Positions 21,280 to 32,900 of a DNA stretch of 64,000 nt are shown here, piece by piece. The stretch is from Haliclona indistincta (Eukaryota; Porifera; Demospongiae; Haplosclerida; Chalinidae): positions 2,616,482 to 2,680,481 of the forward strand of contig OZ024787.1 of NCBI GenBank assembly GCA_964017065.1, given 5' to 3'. Below the pieces are notes generated by a model. That model was given only the letters and a program-made list of their open reading frames with translations. It was not told the DNA's origin and searched no databases. Numbering within the stretch: the stretch's first letter is position 1; the number at the start of each line of letters is the position of its first letter. The translations under genes and the position numbers were made by a program.

Positions 21280-21669
21280 TTATAATCACACATGAAATAA
21301 TAAATTATATTACTTTATTGATGATAGTGAGAAACTGGTAATGTACCATCTGAGTATCTGTTATTGTGAACCTGTTTGCTCATAATTAAATTCCATAATC
21401 AAAGTCACCTTATCAATTATTACCGAGCGCCTTAGCGCGAGGCAAATAATCGCGACGGTGTGCGGGGACTGGAGCGTCGAGCCTTTTCTCAGTAGTGTTA
21501 ATATGTATGAATGTATATTTAGATGTCACGCTTAGGAATGCTAATCAGGGTTACGGTGAGGGCTCATACTAAGTATTATATTGCGGGGTCACGGGATCGC
21601 TGCACCCAGTTGCGTATGAGATAAGAACTTAATGGTGGGCGGAGACCATGGCGTATCAGATCCCAGAGT
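21280..21669 (+). other. 3' flank of copy C and unassigned DNA
   Basis: 21285-21400 matches the flank after F (GAGAAACTGGTAATGTA, CTGTTTGCTCATA). 21420-21669 contains GCGCGAGGCAAATAATCGCG and looks like part of a dispersed repeat, but there is no second copy in the window. Confidence 0.45.
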
Positions 21670-21792
21670 CTACTCCTGACAGAGCTTGCTCATGATGCCG
21701 TGAATTTTGGCCCGAAGCGATGCCTTCGTAACCTCACTAACGTCCAGTTCGCGATCAGTCTCATCACGACTTTCGGCACTTCGCTTTGTCAT
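21670..21792 (-). CDS. possible 40-codon exon or repeat-derived ORF
   Basis: On the minus strand, ATG at 21792 to TAG at 21670-21672 gives a 40-residue acidic/basic peptide (MTKRSAESRDETDRELDVSE then VTKASLRAKIHGIMSKLCQE). Its composition is protein-like, and similar short N-terminal exons occur in repeat-derived sponge genes as I recall them. No partner exon is visible, so it may be a dead fragment. Confidence 0.25.
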   Translation of the reverse strand: MTKRSAESRDETDRELDVSEVTKASLRAKIHGIMSKLCQE

Positions 21793-21882
21793 AGTAAAAT
21801 CCTCGATCCTCAGACTAAAATATACTGCTGACAAGAGACTAGAGAGTGTGACCTGTTAAAATAGGTGTACCTTTGATTATTA

Positions 21883-23107
21883 GGGAGACACGGTAGTGTC
21901 TCCCTATGTAGGGTTGAACGAGAAAACAAGATGGCGGCTACATACAATGTATTAGCGTTCAAATGCTGATATTTCGCCTGGTGATGAATTTTATACGTCC
22001 AAAGTCACTTAAATCTGCTATCTGGCGTTGCCCCATCTTACAGTAGCAAGGAGATTGCTCGAGATTGTTACTAAAGTGACGAACCTGGAAACGGTGAAAA
22101 TCGAGTTTCGTCATCTTCGTTTTCTTCTTTCTTTCTCCTTTCTTTCTTTCTTTCTTTCTTCCACTCGCCTAGCACCTTTACTTGAGCAGTGCCGAGACTA
22201 AAACACCCACGAACAGTCGTGAAATTCACCTGGCATGTGCCTTTTGAACTTAGTTTTTAGCGAAACGGCGATATAGATTCCGCGATTTCTCGATCGTGAT
22301 CCATTGTCAGCTAAGTGTTAGACGCCATTAATAATTATAGTGATTGCGCAATACGCACGTGACCAAGCTGTGGTTAGCGCACGTGACCAAGCACAAGCTT
22401 GAGTATCGCCACGCCGTATAGATCACGGAGAACACATATTATTTGTCTGGAGTCTTCGAAGAACGGTAAGCTAGCAAGCACAGAATCACCATTCTGTCTT
22501 GCCAGATAATTATAACCGCCGTAAACAAGTGTGGGCGGGGCTCGTATGCACTGTATTCATGCATGCGTAGGCGAGCTGATATCTACAGCATAAGAATTAT
22601 TTAGCTACAAGTTTAAAATCGTTAATAATAAAGAAAAGCCATCAACAACAGGAAAACCAAACCAATGGTGGAAACTAAGATGGCACAGTAATTGCATGAT
22701 ATTGAACTGTAAAAAGAAAAAAGGACACAAACAAGAAAATTAAAAAGATTTCTATCGAAATCAAAAGGATGTAGGGTTGTGAAATCTACCACTGGTCAAC
22801 AATGTAAACTAACAAGGAACAAGCATGGAATGGTAACACGATTGACTTGCTAACAGACCATAGATCCCTACATCAGTGGCTGTACATAAGCTGTCACAAG
22901 CTGAATGCACGTCAGGCAGCAACAAGCTAAGCTGAACTAGCTATAGTAAACTACAGCAGCCACTGATGTAGGGATCTATGGTCTGTTAGCAAGTCAATCG
23001 TGTTACCATTCCATGCTTGTTCCTTGTTAGTTTACATTGTTGAACAGTGGTAGATTTCACAACCCTACATCCTTTTGATTTCGATAGAAATCTTTTTAAT
23101 TTTCTTG
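21883..23107 (-). mobile_element. composite foldback element, copy 3 (complete, reversed)
   Basis: Reads backwards: the short palindrome GGGAGACAC/GTGTCTCCC comes first, the tail is in the middle, and the foldback (about 22730-23107) ends in TTTTAATTTTCTTG. TA flanks both ends (21881-21882 and 23108-23109). It is inserted within intron-like sequence of a copy-D upstream region (TTTGATTAT / ATAACACTTGAC). Confidence 0.75.
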
Positions 23108-23217
23108 TATAACACTTGACTCATAGACAAAACTTAAATGCTTAATCCTCAGTTGTCAAGTTCAGTTAAAACACTAGAGAGCATGATTTGTTTAGATAGT
23201 TGTGTTTTTGATTATTA
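23108..23217 (+). repeat. short segment of the receptor-gene 5' intron between two elements
   Basis: ATAACACTTGACTCATAGAC to GTGTGTTTTTGATTAT-type sequence matches the 5' intron of the receptor genes. It shows that the flanking elements were duplicated together with host DNA. Confidence 0.6.
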
Positions 23218-24416
23218 GGGAGGCACGGTAGTGACTCCCTATGTAGGGTTGAACGGAAAAACAAGATGGCGGATACATACACTGTATTAGCGTTCAAACG
23301 CTGATATTTCACCTGGTGATGAATTTTATACGTCCATAAACACTTAGATCTGCTCTCTGGCGTTGCCCCATCTTACAGTAGCAAGGAGATGGCTCGAAAT
23401 TGTTACTAAAGTGACGAACCTGGAAACGGTGAAAATCGAGTTTCGTCATCTTTGTTTTCTTTGTTTCTTTCTTTCCACTCGCCTAGCACCTTTACACGAG
23501 CAGTGCCGAGACCAAAACACCCACGAACAGTCATGAAATTCTCCTGGCAGGTGCCTTTTGAACTTTGTTTTTAGCGAAACGGCGATATACATTCCGCGAG
23601 TTCTCGATCGTGATCCATTGTCAGCTAAGTGTTAGACGCCATTAGTGTGATTGCGCAATACGCACGTGACCAAGCAGTGGCTAGCGCACATGACCGAGCA
23701 CTAGCTTGAGTATAGCCGCGCCGTATGGAACATGGAGAACACATATTTGTCTGGAGTCGTCGAAGAACTGTAAGCTCGTGTAGAATCAACATTCTGCGCT
23801 CGCCAGATCGTTATAACCGTCTACAAACAAGAGTGGGCGGGGCTCGAATGCATGCCTAGCCTGCATGCATGCACTGTGCGTAGGCGACCTGATATACAGC
23901 ATAACAATTATTTTTTAGCTACAAGTTTTAAATTGTTAACAAAGAAAAGCCATCAATAACAGGAAAACTAAACCAATGGTGGAAACAAAGACGGCTCAGT
24001 ACATGCATGATGTTGAACTGCACATCACTGAATAAGAAAAAAGGACACAAACAAGAAAATAAAAAGATTTCTATCGAAATCAAAAGGATGTAGGGTTGTG
24101 AAATCTACCACTGGTCCACAATGTAAACTAACAAGGAACAAGCATGGAATGGTAACACGATTGACTTGCTAACAGACCATAGATCCCTACATCAGTGGCT
24201 GTACATAAGAATGCACGTCAGGTGTCAATCAACAGCAACTAGCAGAACTAGCTATAGTCAGCCAAAGCAGCCACTGATGTAGGGATCTATGGTCTGTTAG
24301 CAAGTCAATCGTGTTACCATTCCATGCTTGTTCCTTGTTAGTTTACATTGTGGACCAGTGGTAGATTTCACAACCCTACATCCTTTTGATTTCGATAGAA
24401 ATCTTTTTATTTTCTT
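23218..24416 (-). mobile_element. composite foldback element, copy 4 (complete, reversed)
   Basis: Same orientation, same insertion point and same structure as the copy at 21883, with the foldback at about 24050-24416 and TA borders. The two form a tandem duplication. Confidence 0.75.
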
Positions 24417-24656
24417 TATAACACTTGACTGATAGACAAAACTCAAATGCTTAATCCTCAGTTGTCAAGTTCAGTTAAAAACACTAGGTCAATTTACAAC
24501 TTTTAATGACAAAGAAAATTTTGTGAAAGCCTTACTATTACACAATGTTTGAATATTTATTTAGTGAATAACCCAAACATTGTTTGTTTAACAACATGTT
24601 TGCACACCATTAAACTCTTATGACTTTGCAGAATGTATGTATAGTCTGTGTGAAAC
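24417..24656 (+). promoter_or_regulatory. remaining 5' intron and acceptor of copy D
   Basis: Matches the 3' half of the family 5' intron (CACTTGACTGATAGAC to ATGACTTTGCAG, acceptor AG at 24630-24631). The promoter block and the GTAAGT donor found in other copies are missing upstream. Confidence 0.5.
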
Positions 24657-25250
24657 CAAGGGCGTATATAGAAAGAGGGCATGCAACCGTCAATCACTCC
24701 CGTAGGATAGCGAAATATTTATTGTTACTAAAATTAGAAGTTACGCCCATCAATTACTGACGTAGAAAAAAGTAGGCGGTAACAAATGACGCATAATTTA
24801 TATTCAGATCCATGATCCATGCAGCCTACCTACGCCGCGCCTAGGCAACGTGTCCCGCGATCTCAGGCACAGCTAGCGACGCATACCAGTCCTACGCCGG
24901 TGTTCTCCTGGCGCCTTTCAGGCGGCCTTTGTCGTCTACGTGTTTGAATAGTGCAATGGCCTCCAGCTTGAAGAATGCGTGACTAGTGTGCCTTCCCTCG
25001 CGCATTTAGCAACAAGCAATCGTGTAGCGGTTACAGACAAGGGCGAGCAGCTACTACTGTCACTACGTCGCCGTTTAGATACAGGTGTACCTGCAGCCAT
25101 TTCTGCACTCTCCGCATACGCTCTGACGTATGCACTGTATACTAAAAGTATACGGAGTTTAATTGATGTTTATTTTTAGTAACAATAAATATTTCGCTAT
25201 CCTACGGGAGTAATTGACAGTTGCATGCCCTCTTTCTCTATACGCCCTTG
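24657..25250. mobile_element. TIR element inserted in the 5' leader of copy D
   Basis: Long inverted repeats of about 75 bp (CAAGGGCGTATATAGAAAGA and its near-complement at the other end) surround a GC-richer interior without a transposase. The host sequence GTGAAAC is duplicated (24650-24656 and 25251-25257); if the ends are taken one base further out, the duplication is TGAAA. It breaks the 25-codon upstream ORF. Confidence 0.8.
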
Positions 25251-25347
25251 GTGAAACACACCTTACTTCTGCAGTAAAGTTAACAAACCTGTGGTCAAAA
25301 CATACATGACTTATTTAAACCAGTTTGTTCAGTGCTAAAAGATACGG

Positions 25348-28300
25348 ATGGATATCATGCAGCAGGCAATGGCTGCACTACTAGTATTGCTGCTGTTGTT
25401 GGCTGTACCTCTCACTGCCTTTACCGCCAATGTCTACTATGTCACAGCTGATGATGCAGCTGGTCATGAGCAGTCGTGTCCTCCACACCAGATATGCCAC
25501 AACCACTCCTACTACATCTCCCAGCCTGGCCATTACTTTACCTCTGACACTGCCATAATTTTCTTGGAAGGTCAGCACAGCTTTGATAGAGAGGATCTTG
25601 TACATGTCAATAATGTACGCAAGCTGACTATGAAGGGACAAGGTGAGTGGCCGGTAGCAGGAGCTGAGGAGACTGTGATGCAGTCTACAGTCATTATCAA
25701 CTGCACCAGAGGAAGAGGAGGATTCATCTTTGATACTGGTTATGATATTACCATTGAAGGTCTTACCATCACTAACTGTGGTCATCCAAATGATGGTGTA
25801 TTCCAGTTTACAGATATCAGTAACCTTTTCTTTCATCAAAATTCTATACAGTTCATGTCAGGATATGGACTTATGGCTTCAGGTTTTGTGAGTTTCGTAC
25901 TTTCTAACTGCTCTTTCTATTATTCGGTAGTGTGTTTAAAATCAGGTAGTGGAGTAGCTATTTATTACGGACAATCTTCTCACAACAATTATTCAATGGA
26001 GCTCACTTTTTCTAACTTCACTAAATGTTATAATCCGCAATCAGGTGGAGGCATTCGACTGTACACCAGCACTTTTTCTAATCTTCCAATAAAAGGTATT
26101 CTTTCAAATTTGGTTGTGTCTCATAGTAGTGCAACATATTTTGGTGGATGCCTATCAGTGACATTGACAAATGTTGCGAAGACTTCTTTGGCAGTTTTAA
26201 ATAGTAATTTCTTTAATTGTTCAGCACTTGAAAATGGCGGAGGTGTTTATATATCTAGCCACTCAACCGCTAATATCACTTTTAAAAATACCAAATTAGT
26301 TGAGAATACCTTTTCTAATGGAATAATTGACTCATTTTCAAGTGAACTGGTTTTGATCTGTAGAGCAAATAACGATGTTCACTTTTCTTTATTAGACTCA
26401 ACGATAATTCACACTAAAGCTTCGAACACAGTTCTTTTCGTGAAGCGTTGTCGTCATTTATCAGTGAATAATACGCAGCTAACAATGGCTAATCAGAGAT
26501 TTGCTGGCTTCGACTTAGAATATTTGAGGACCGTAAGTATCAGCAACAGTCTTTTTCATGGATGTTACAATCTGCCTTCTGTACTTTTGGTAATTTCGAA
26601 TGTTTATATAATCATTAAAAACACCATTTTCTTCAACAACACTAATGGTCGCTCGGTCATCACATTTTATGAATCTAATAGTGACATCACAGACTCCATT
26701 ATATCAGATAACAGCATGGCTGGAATCACTGCTTTACGGTGCAGTATTGTCAACACAACAATAGCAACAGTAGGATACTATGGTGGTACAAGTCCTGGTG
26801 TTGTACAGGTCAGTGCTCAAAATTCTAAACTGGTTCATTTCTATGGTCAAACTGAGACTACTAGCTGTTTCCAACTTCACATTCTCCTAGAGAAAATTTC
26901 CACATCAACAGCGCTGGTTGATATCAAGGTGGAAGGTGGCTTGAAAGACTGGGGTCTATTACTCATTGTGGACATGTTAGATTGTCCAACAGGCTTTTTG
27001 GCTATTGAAAAGAACTCAGAACAGCATCACTGTCGCTGTGTTCCACTCTTGGCTAATAGTCTTGTCCAATGTAATGTGTCACTTGAACCTTACAAGTTTG
27101 TGAGACCAGGCAACAGTTGGTTTGCCTACATCAACAACACTCAGTGTATAACTGGTACTACAAATTGTCCTTTTGACTACTGCAATCGATCCAATGTCTC
27201 ATTTGACATCATGGCACCAGATCATCAGTGTTTAGGCAATAGAACAGGTATACTGTGTGGACAATGCCAGTCTCACCTTAGTATCATGCTGGGATCCAAT
27301 CGCTGTGGTACTTGCTCCAACTGGTATCTATTCTTGTTACCAGTATTTGGCCTCGCTGGCATAGTGTTAGTGGCAGTGTTGATGTTCCTGAACTTGAGTG
27401 TCTCTGTGGGAACTATCAATGGACTACTGTTCTATGCTAATATGTTGAAGATGAATGAAGCTTTCTTCTTCCCAAACGGTAGTATTCCAGTAGTGAGCCA
27501 GTTCATCTCATGGCTGAACCTTGACCTTGGTATTGAAGTGTGTTTGTCTGATGGACTAGATGGCTACTGGAACACTTGGCTACAGTTCGCTTTTCCTGGC
27601 TACCTGTTTCTTCTCTTGGGTGGTGTTATTTTTGGGTGCCGCTACTCTGTGTGGCTGTGCAGGTTGTGTGGCTCTCATGCTGTCCCAGCACTAGCTACAC
27701 TTTTTCTCATGTCTTACACTAAAATACTACTCACAGTCACTAATGCTCTTTCAATGGCTCAGCTGCCATGCAATGACAGTATACTGACAGTGTGGAGTGT
27801 AGATGGGAACATTGAGTATGGCAGTGGTAATCACCTTGTTTTAGTGGTCTTTTCTTGTGGCGTCCTGGTCATTGGACTGGCTTATCCTGTTTTAGTGTTG
27901 TGTGCTCCTCTGTTAGAGAGATACAGTGACAAGTGCATCTCACAGCAGTGTAGGTGGAATTCTGTGGCAAGGTTAAAGCCACTGTTAGATGCTTATGGCG
28001 GACCTTACAAAGACAAGTATCGATTCTGGACAGGAGTGACTCTAATGGTGCGACTAACTCTCACTGTGACATTCTCCTTTACTTCAGGTGGATTGGCTGT
28101 TGTCAATGCTTGCATTATCAGCACCGTCATTGTAGGAATTTTTACTGTTTGGTTCTTCATAAATGGTGTGTATAAAAGTGTTTACATTAGTGCTCTTGAA
28201 ATGCTCTATCTTCTTAACTTATATCTACTGAGCATTGTTTGTCTGTCTATGTCTTCTCTTGATTTGAATAGCAAACAAACTGTAACAATCGTTTCAATTT

Positions 28301-28617
28301 GTGTGTCCTTAGTGTTATGTTTGGCAACCATGGCTGTGCATATTAGGAAATATCTTGAATTCCAGAGAATTAAAAGAAAATTAGGGTTTAAAGATCGACC
28401 AGAGTATTCAGTACTGCCTCAGGTGGCAGTAGATGAAGATGATAAAGATGACAAGACTCCACGATCAGCATCTCCGCCATCAATGGTGTATGGATCAAGT
28501 AGAGGAGAACATCAGTTTGTACTAGAGTTTACACTTGACGATCAAGACCAGGAGTCTCTCTCTCCAGTGCTGATGGAGAGGGAACCACTACTGTTTGATA
28601 CTAACATGAGCTCTTGA
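25348..28617 (+). CDS. copy D: receptor-like protein with internal 171-codon deletion
   Basis: 1,089 residues. Signal peptide and N-terminal ectodomain are intact to GITALRCSIV. The frame then jumps directly to NTTIATVGYYGG. Compared with B, 513 bp (equivalent to 13217-13729) are absent, exactly 171 codons. The loss removes the last beta-helix turns (GGAILVIP, FSGNTAGRGG) and a Cys-containing segment (CFCIADRPDCSDR). The Cys-rich segment, membrane bundle, YSVL and EREPLL are retained. From about 26755 to past the stop it is almost identical to B. The protein could still reach the membrane with a shorter stalk. Confidence 0.85.
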   Translation: MDIMQQAMAALLVLLLLLAVPLTAFTANVYYVTADDAAGHEQSCPPHQICHNHSYYISQPGHYFTSDTAIIFLEGQHSFDREDLVHVNNVRKLTMKGQGEWPVAGAEETVMQSTVIINCTRGRGGFIFDTGYDITIEGLTITNCGHPNDGVFQFTDISNLFFHQNSIQFMSGYGLMASGFVSFVLSNCSFYYSVVCLKSGSGVAIYYGQSSHNNYSMELTFSNFTKCYNPQSGGGIRLYTSTFSNLPIKGILSNLVVSHSSATYFGGCLSVTLTNVAKTSLAVLNSNFFNCSALENGGGVYISSHSTANITFKNTKLVENTFSNGIIDSFSSELVLICRANNDVHFSLLDSTIIHTKASNTVLFVKRCRHLSVNNTQLTMANQRFAGFDLEYLRTVSISNSLFHGCYNLPSVLLVISNVYIIIKNTIFFNNTNGRSVITFYESNSDITDSIISDNSMAGITALRCSIVNTTIATVGYYGGTSPGVVQVSAQNSKLVHFYGQTETTSCFQLHILLEKISTSTALVDIKVEGGLKDWGLLLIVDMLDCPTGFLAIEKNSEQHHCRCVPLLANSLVQCNVSLEPYKFVRPGNSWFAYINNTQCITGTTNCPFDYCNRSNVSFDIMAPDHQCLGNRTGILCGQCQSHLSIMLGSNRCGTCSNWYLFLLPVFGLAGIVLVAVLMFLNLSVSVGTINGLLFYANMLKMNEAFFFPNGSIPVVSQFISWLNLDLGIEVCLSDGLDGYWNTWLQFAFPGYLFLLLGGVIFGCRYSVWLCRLCGSHAVPALATLFLMSYTKILLTVTNALSMAQLPCNDSILTVWSVDGNIEYGSGNHLVLVVFSCGVLVIGLAYPVLVLCAPLLERYSDKCISQQCRWNSVARLKPLLDAYGGPYKDKYRFWTGVTLMVRLTLTVTFSFTSGGLAVVNACIISTVIVGIFTVWFFINGVYKSVYISALEMLYLLNLYLLSIVCLSMSSLDLNSKQTVTIVSICVSLVLCLATMAVHIRKYLEFQRIKRKLGFKDRPEYSVLPQVAVDEDDKDDKTPRSASPPSMVYGSSRGEHQFVLEFTLDDQDQESLSPVLMEREPLLFDTNMSS

Positions 28618-28823
28618 CTTATTTCATGATGATTACTGCCATTTAGTTCCACTTCTGTTTTTTGTTGTTGTAAGTGACCAAAAGTGGATTTGTTTTTGCA
28701 ATGTCTAATGTAATTAAAACATAAAAATATGTTCATTATAAGTTGGACACTGTTCTATGTCGCTGACTTATTGTGCATTACAACGAGGCATTATGTGTAA
28801 AAGATGGGCAGGAAACAGAGTAA
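28618..28823 (+). other. 3' flank of copy D
   Basis: Nearly base-for-base the same as the flank of B. Confidence 0.6.
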
Positions 28824-29037
28824 CAAGAAATTAAAAAGATTTTTATCGAAATCAAAAGGATGTAGGGTTGTGAAATCTACCACTGGTTCACAATGTAAAC
28901 TAACAAGGAACAAGGATGGATTGGTAACACGATTGACTTGCTAACAGACCATAGATCCCTACATCAGCTGTGCACAAGCTGAATGCACGTCAGGTGTCAG
29001 CAGTCAACAGTAACTAGGTCAACCACAGCAGCCACTG
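28824..29037 (+). repeat. composite-element left arm and loop (copy 5)
   Basis: The arm starts CAAGAAATTAAAAAG and extends through the loop (CACGTCAGGTGTCAGCAG) to GCAGCCACTG. The right arm and tail are missing. The insertion site is the same as after B. Confidence 0.75.
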
Positions 29038-29276
29038 TATAATGTTATTACATTCCTGCGTGTACGATATCCGATTTAAACAACTGAGCCCGAGGGCATG
29101 GTTGTATAAATCAGATATGGCACGAGCGGGGTGTAATAACAAATATATTTCTAAATAGTTCAACCTACTCACGTGAGCTCGCACGAGGTCGATTAAACAA
29201 AATGGACGCTCCCGCTAGTTAGTTATAGCGCTCCCTGTAGCCTTCACACGCAACTGGAATTGCCCGATTTCGTCTA
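29038..29276. repeat. 240-bp hairpin repeat, copy 1
   Basis: An imperfect hairpin pairs GTTATTACA with TGTAATAAC and GATATCCGATTTAAACAAC with GTTGTATAAATCAGATAT. It is followed by the conserved segments CTACTCACGTGAGCTCGCA and GCTCCCTGTAGCCTTC. Two further copies lie at about 54207 and 62700. Confidence 0.7.
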
Positions 29277-29995
29277 TCGTACAATGTCAAAGAAATGACA
29301 AGTTTTATTGTCCGCTTCTGTACGTTTATGAGTAGGTTGCCATTCTTAGCATGTATACAATACAATAAAAGTGGTGGCATCCTTGTATCAGCTGTTGAGT
29401 GGTGACGTCATTTCACCACCTGTTGACATTCAGCCGTATGGTGTAAGTGGCCAACTAAAACTTATGATTTTATCAGCTGTGTAGCTTTTTGAATATGAAT
29501 TTAGGTAGATTGTCTGTCGTTAATCTTTAAAACAGTTTTCACCTCAGTATCTTCTTTTCAGAATGGACAAACTAAGTAGTGGAGACTAGAGAGCGTGATC
29601 TGTTAAGATAGGTGTGTTTTGATTATATAACACTTGGCTGATAGACAAAACATAAATGCTTAATCCTTAGTTGCCAAGTTCAGTTAAAAACACTTTAACA
29701 AAGAACCTTTTGTGAAAGCCTTACTATTACAAAATGTTTGAATTTTTATTTAGTGAATAACCCAAACATTGTTTGTTTAACAACATGTTTGCACCATTAA
29801 ACTCTTCTCACTTCACTACAAATTCTTCACTTAACTCTTTCTTATGACTTCGTAGAATATATGTATAGTCTGTGTGAAACACACCTTGCTCTGCTAAAGA
29901 AAGTAATTACTTCTGCAGTAAAGGTAACAAACCTGTAGTCAAAACATGCACAATTATGTTATTTAAACCAGTTTGTTCAGTGTTAAAAGATACTG
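29277..29995 (+). promoter_or_regulatory. 5' control region of copy E
   Basis: The promoter block is at about 29304-29442 with a perfect TGACGTCA at 29403-29410. The donor GTAAGT is at 29443 and the acceptor GTAG ends at 29855 (413-bp predicted intron). The conserved 25-codon upstream ORF follows. Confidence 0.55.
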
Positions 29996-32900
29996 ATGGA
30001 TATCATCCAGCACGTAATGGTTGCACTACTAGTGTTGCTGCTGTTGTTGGCTGTGCCTCTCACTGCCTTTACCACCAATGTCTACTATGTCACAGCTGAT
30101 GATGCAGCTGGTCATGAGCAGGCATGTCCTCCACACCAGATATGCCACAACCTCTCCTACTACATCTCTCAGCCTCACCACTACTTCACCTCTGACACCA
30201 CCATCATCTTCTTGGAAGGTCAGCACAGCTTTGACAGAGAGGATCTTATACAAGTCAATAATGTACACAAGCTGACTGTGAAGGGACAAGGCGAGTGGCC
30301 GGTAGCAGGAGCTGAGGAGACTGTGATGCAGTCTACAGTCATTATCAACTGCACCAAAGGAAGAGGTGGATTCATCTTTGATACTAGTTATGATATTACC
30401 ATTGAAGGTCTTACCATCACTAACTGTGGTCATCCAAATGATGGTGTATTCCAGTTTACAAATATCAGTAACCTATTCTTTCATCAAAATTCGATACAGT
30501 TCATGTCAGGATATGGACTTATGGCTTCAAATTGTGTGAGTGTCGTACTTTCTAACTGCTCTTTCTATCATTCAGTAGTGTGTTTAAAATCAGGTAGTGG
30601 AGTAGCTGTTTATTACGGACGATCTTCTCACAAAAACTATTCATTGGAGCTCACTTTTTCTAACTTCACTAAGTGTTATAATCCGCTATCAGGTGGAGGC
30701 ATTCAACTGCGCACCAGCACCTTTTCTAATCTTCCGATAAAAGCTCTTCTTTCAAATTTGATTGTGTCTCATAGTAGAGCAAGATATTTTGGTGGATGCC
30801 TGTCACTGACGTTGAGAAATGATGCGAAGACTTCTTTGGCAATTTTAAATAGTAATTTCTTAAATTGTTCTGCACTTGAAAATGGCGGAGGTGTTTATAT
30901 AGCTGCCCATTCAACTGCTAGTATCACATTAAGAAATACCAAATTAGTTGAAAATACCTGTTCTGATGGAATAATTGACTCATTTTCAAGTGAACTGGTT
31001 TTGGTCTGTAGAGCAAATAACGATGTTCACTTTTCTTTATTAGACTCAACGATAATTCACACTAAAGCTTCGAACACAGTTCTTTACGTGAAGTATTGTC
31101 GTTATGTATCAGTGAATAATACGCAGCTAACAATGGCTAATCAGAGATTTGCTGGCTTCGAGTTAGAAAATTTGAATTCCGTAAGTATCAGCAACAGTCG
31201 TTTTCATGGATGTTACAATCTGCCTTCTGTACTTTTGTTAATTTCGAATTTTTATATATTCATCAAAAACTCAATTTTCTTCAACAACACTAATGGTCGC
31301 TCGGTCATCACATTTTATAAATCTACGAGTGATATCACAAACTCTATTATATCAGATAACAGCATGGCTGGTATCACTGCTTTACAGTGCAATATTGACT
31401 TTCATGGTCGCAACGTGATACAGAACAACAGACACACAGAGGGAGCTGGTATCACACTTATGTTACCTTGTGTTATCACAATGTATGATGAATTGTATTT
31501 GCTCAATAATACAGCCGAAAATCATGGTGGAGCAATTCTGGTGATACCTGTATCGAAACTTTTTACTCTGCACGAAAAAAACATCGTCAAACAGTGTTCT
31601 TTTGATTTTTTTGTGGATTCTTCCATATCTTTTTCAGGCAATACTGCTGGGAGAGGTGGTGATAATGTATATGGGGCGACTCTTATAAATTGTGAAGCCC
31701 CTATCTGTAACAAAGCTCCTTATGTTGTACAACGAAATGTAACTTCTTATTACTTTGACTCACCTCTTCTGAAATATTTTCACATTGCTGACACTGACAG
31801 ACTTTCCTCCATGTCTTCTGACCCGATCATGGTCTGCTTCTGTATTGCCGACAGACCAGACTGCTCTGATAGGACCTCTCGTCACATACAAACATATCCA
31901 GGTCTAGAGATCAACACAGCAATAGCAACAGTAGGATACTATGGTGGTACAAGTCCTGGTGTTGTACAGGTCAGTGCTCAAAATGCTAAACTGGTTCACT
32001 TCTATGGTCAAAATGAGACTACTAGCTGTTTCCAACTTCACATTCTCCTAGAGAAAATGTCCTCATCAACAGCACTGGTTAATATCAAGGTGGACAGTGG
32101 CCTACAAGACTGGGGTCTATCACTTACTGTAGATATACTAGAGAGTCCAGTAGGCTTCGTGGCTGTAGACCAGATCTCAGGACAGCATCAGTGTCACTGT
32201 GTTCCTCTCTTGGCTGATAGTAATGTCCAATGTAATGTGTCACTTGAACCTTACAAGTTTGTGAGACTAGGTAACAGTTGGTTTGCCTACATCAACAACA
32301 CGCAGTGTATAACTGGTACTACTAATTGTCCTTTTGACTACTGCAATCGATCCAATGTCTCATTTGACATCATGGCACCTGATCATCAGTGTTTAGGCAA
32401 TAGAACAGGGATACTGTGTGGGCAATGCCAGTCTCACCTTAGTATCATGCTGGGATCCAATCACTGTGGTACTTGCTCCAACTGGTATCTATTCTTGTTA
32501 CCAGTATTTGGCCTCGCTGGCATAGTGTTAGTGGCTGTGTTGATGTTCCTGAATTTGAGTGTCTCTGTCGGAACAATGAATGGACTACTGTTCTATGCCA
32601 ATATGGTGAAGGTAAATGAAGCTTTCTTTTTCCCAAACGGTAGTATTCCAGTAGTGAGCCAGTTTATATCATGGCTGAACCTTGACCTTGGTATCGAAGT
32701 GTGTTTGTTTGATGGACTGGATGGTTACTGGAACACTTGGCTACAGTTTGTCTTTCCTGCTTACCTGTTTCTTCTCATGGGTTGCATTATTGTGGGGTGC
32801 CGCTACTCTGTGTGGCTTTGCAGGTTGTGTGGCTCTCATGCTGTCCCAGCACTAGCTACACTGTTTCTAATGTCTTACACTAAAATCCTACTCACAGTCA

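Noticed and set aside
23218..24416. The direct and inverted repeats considered as a CRISPR array
   Set aside because: Units are long, diverged transposon copies without short regular repeats and spacers, in a eukaryotic context.
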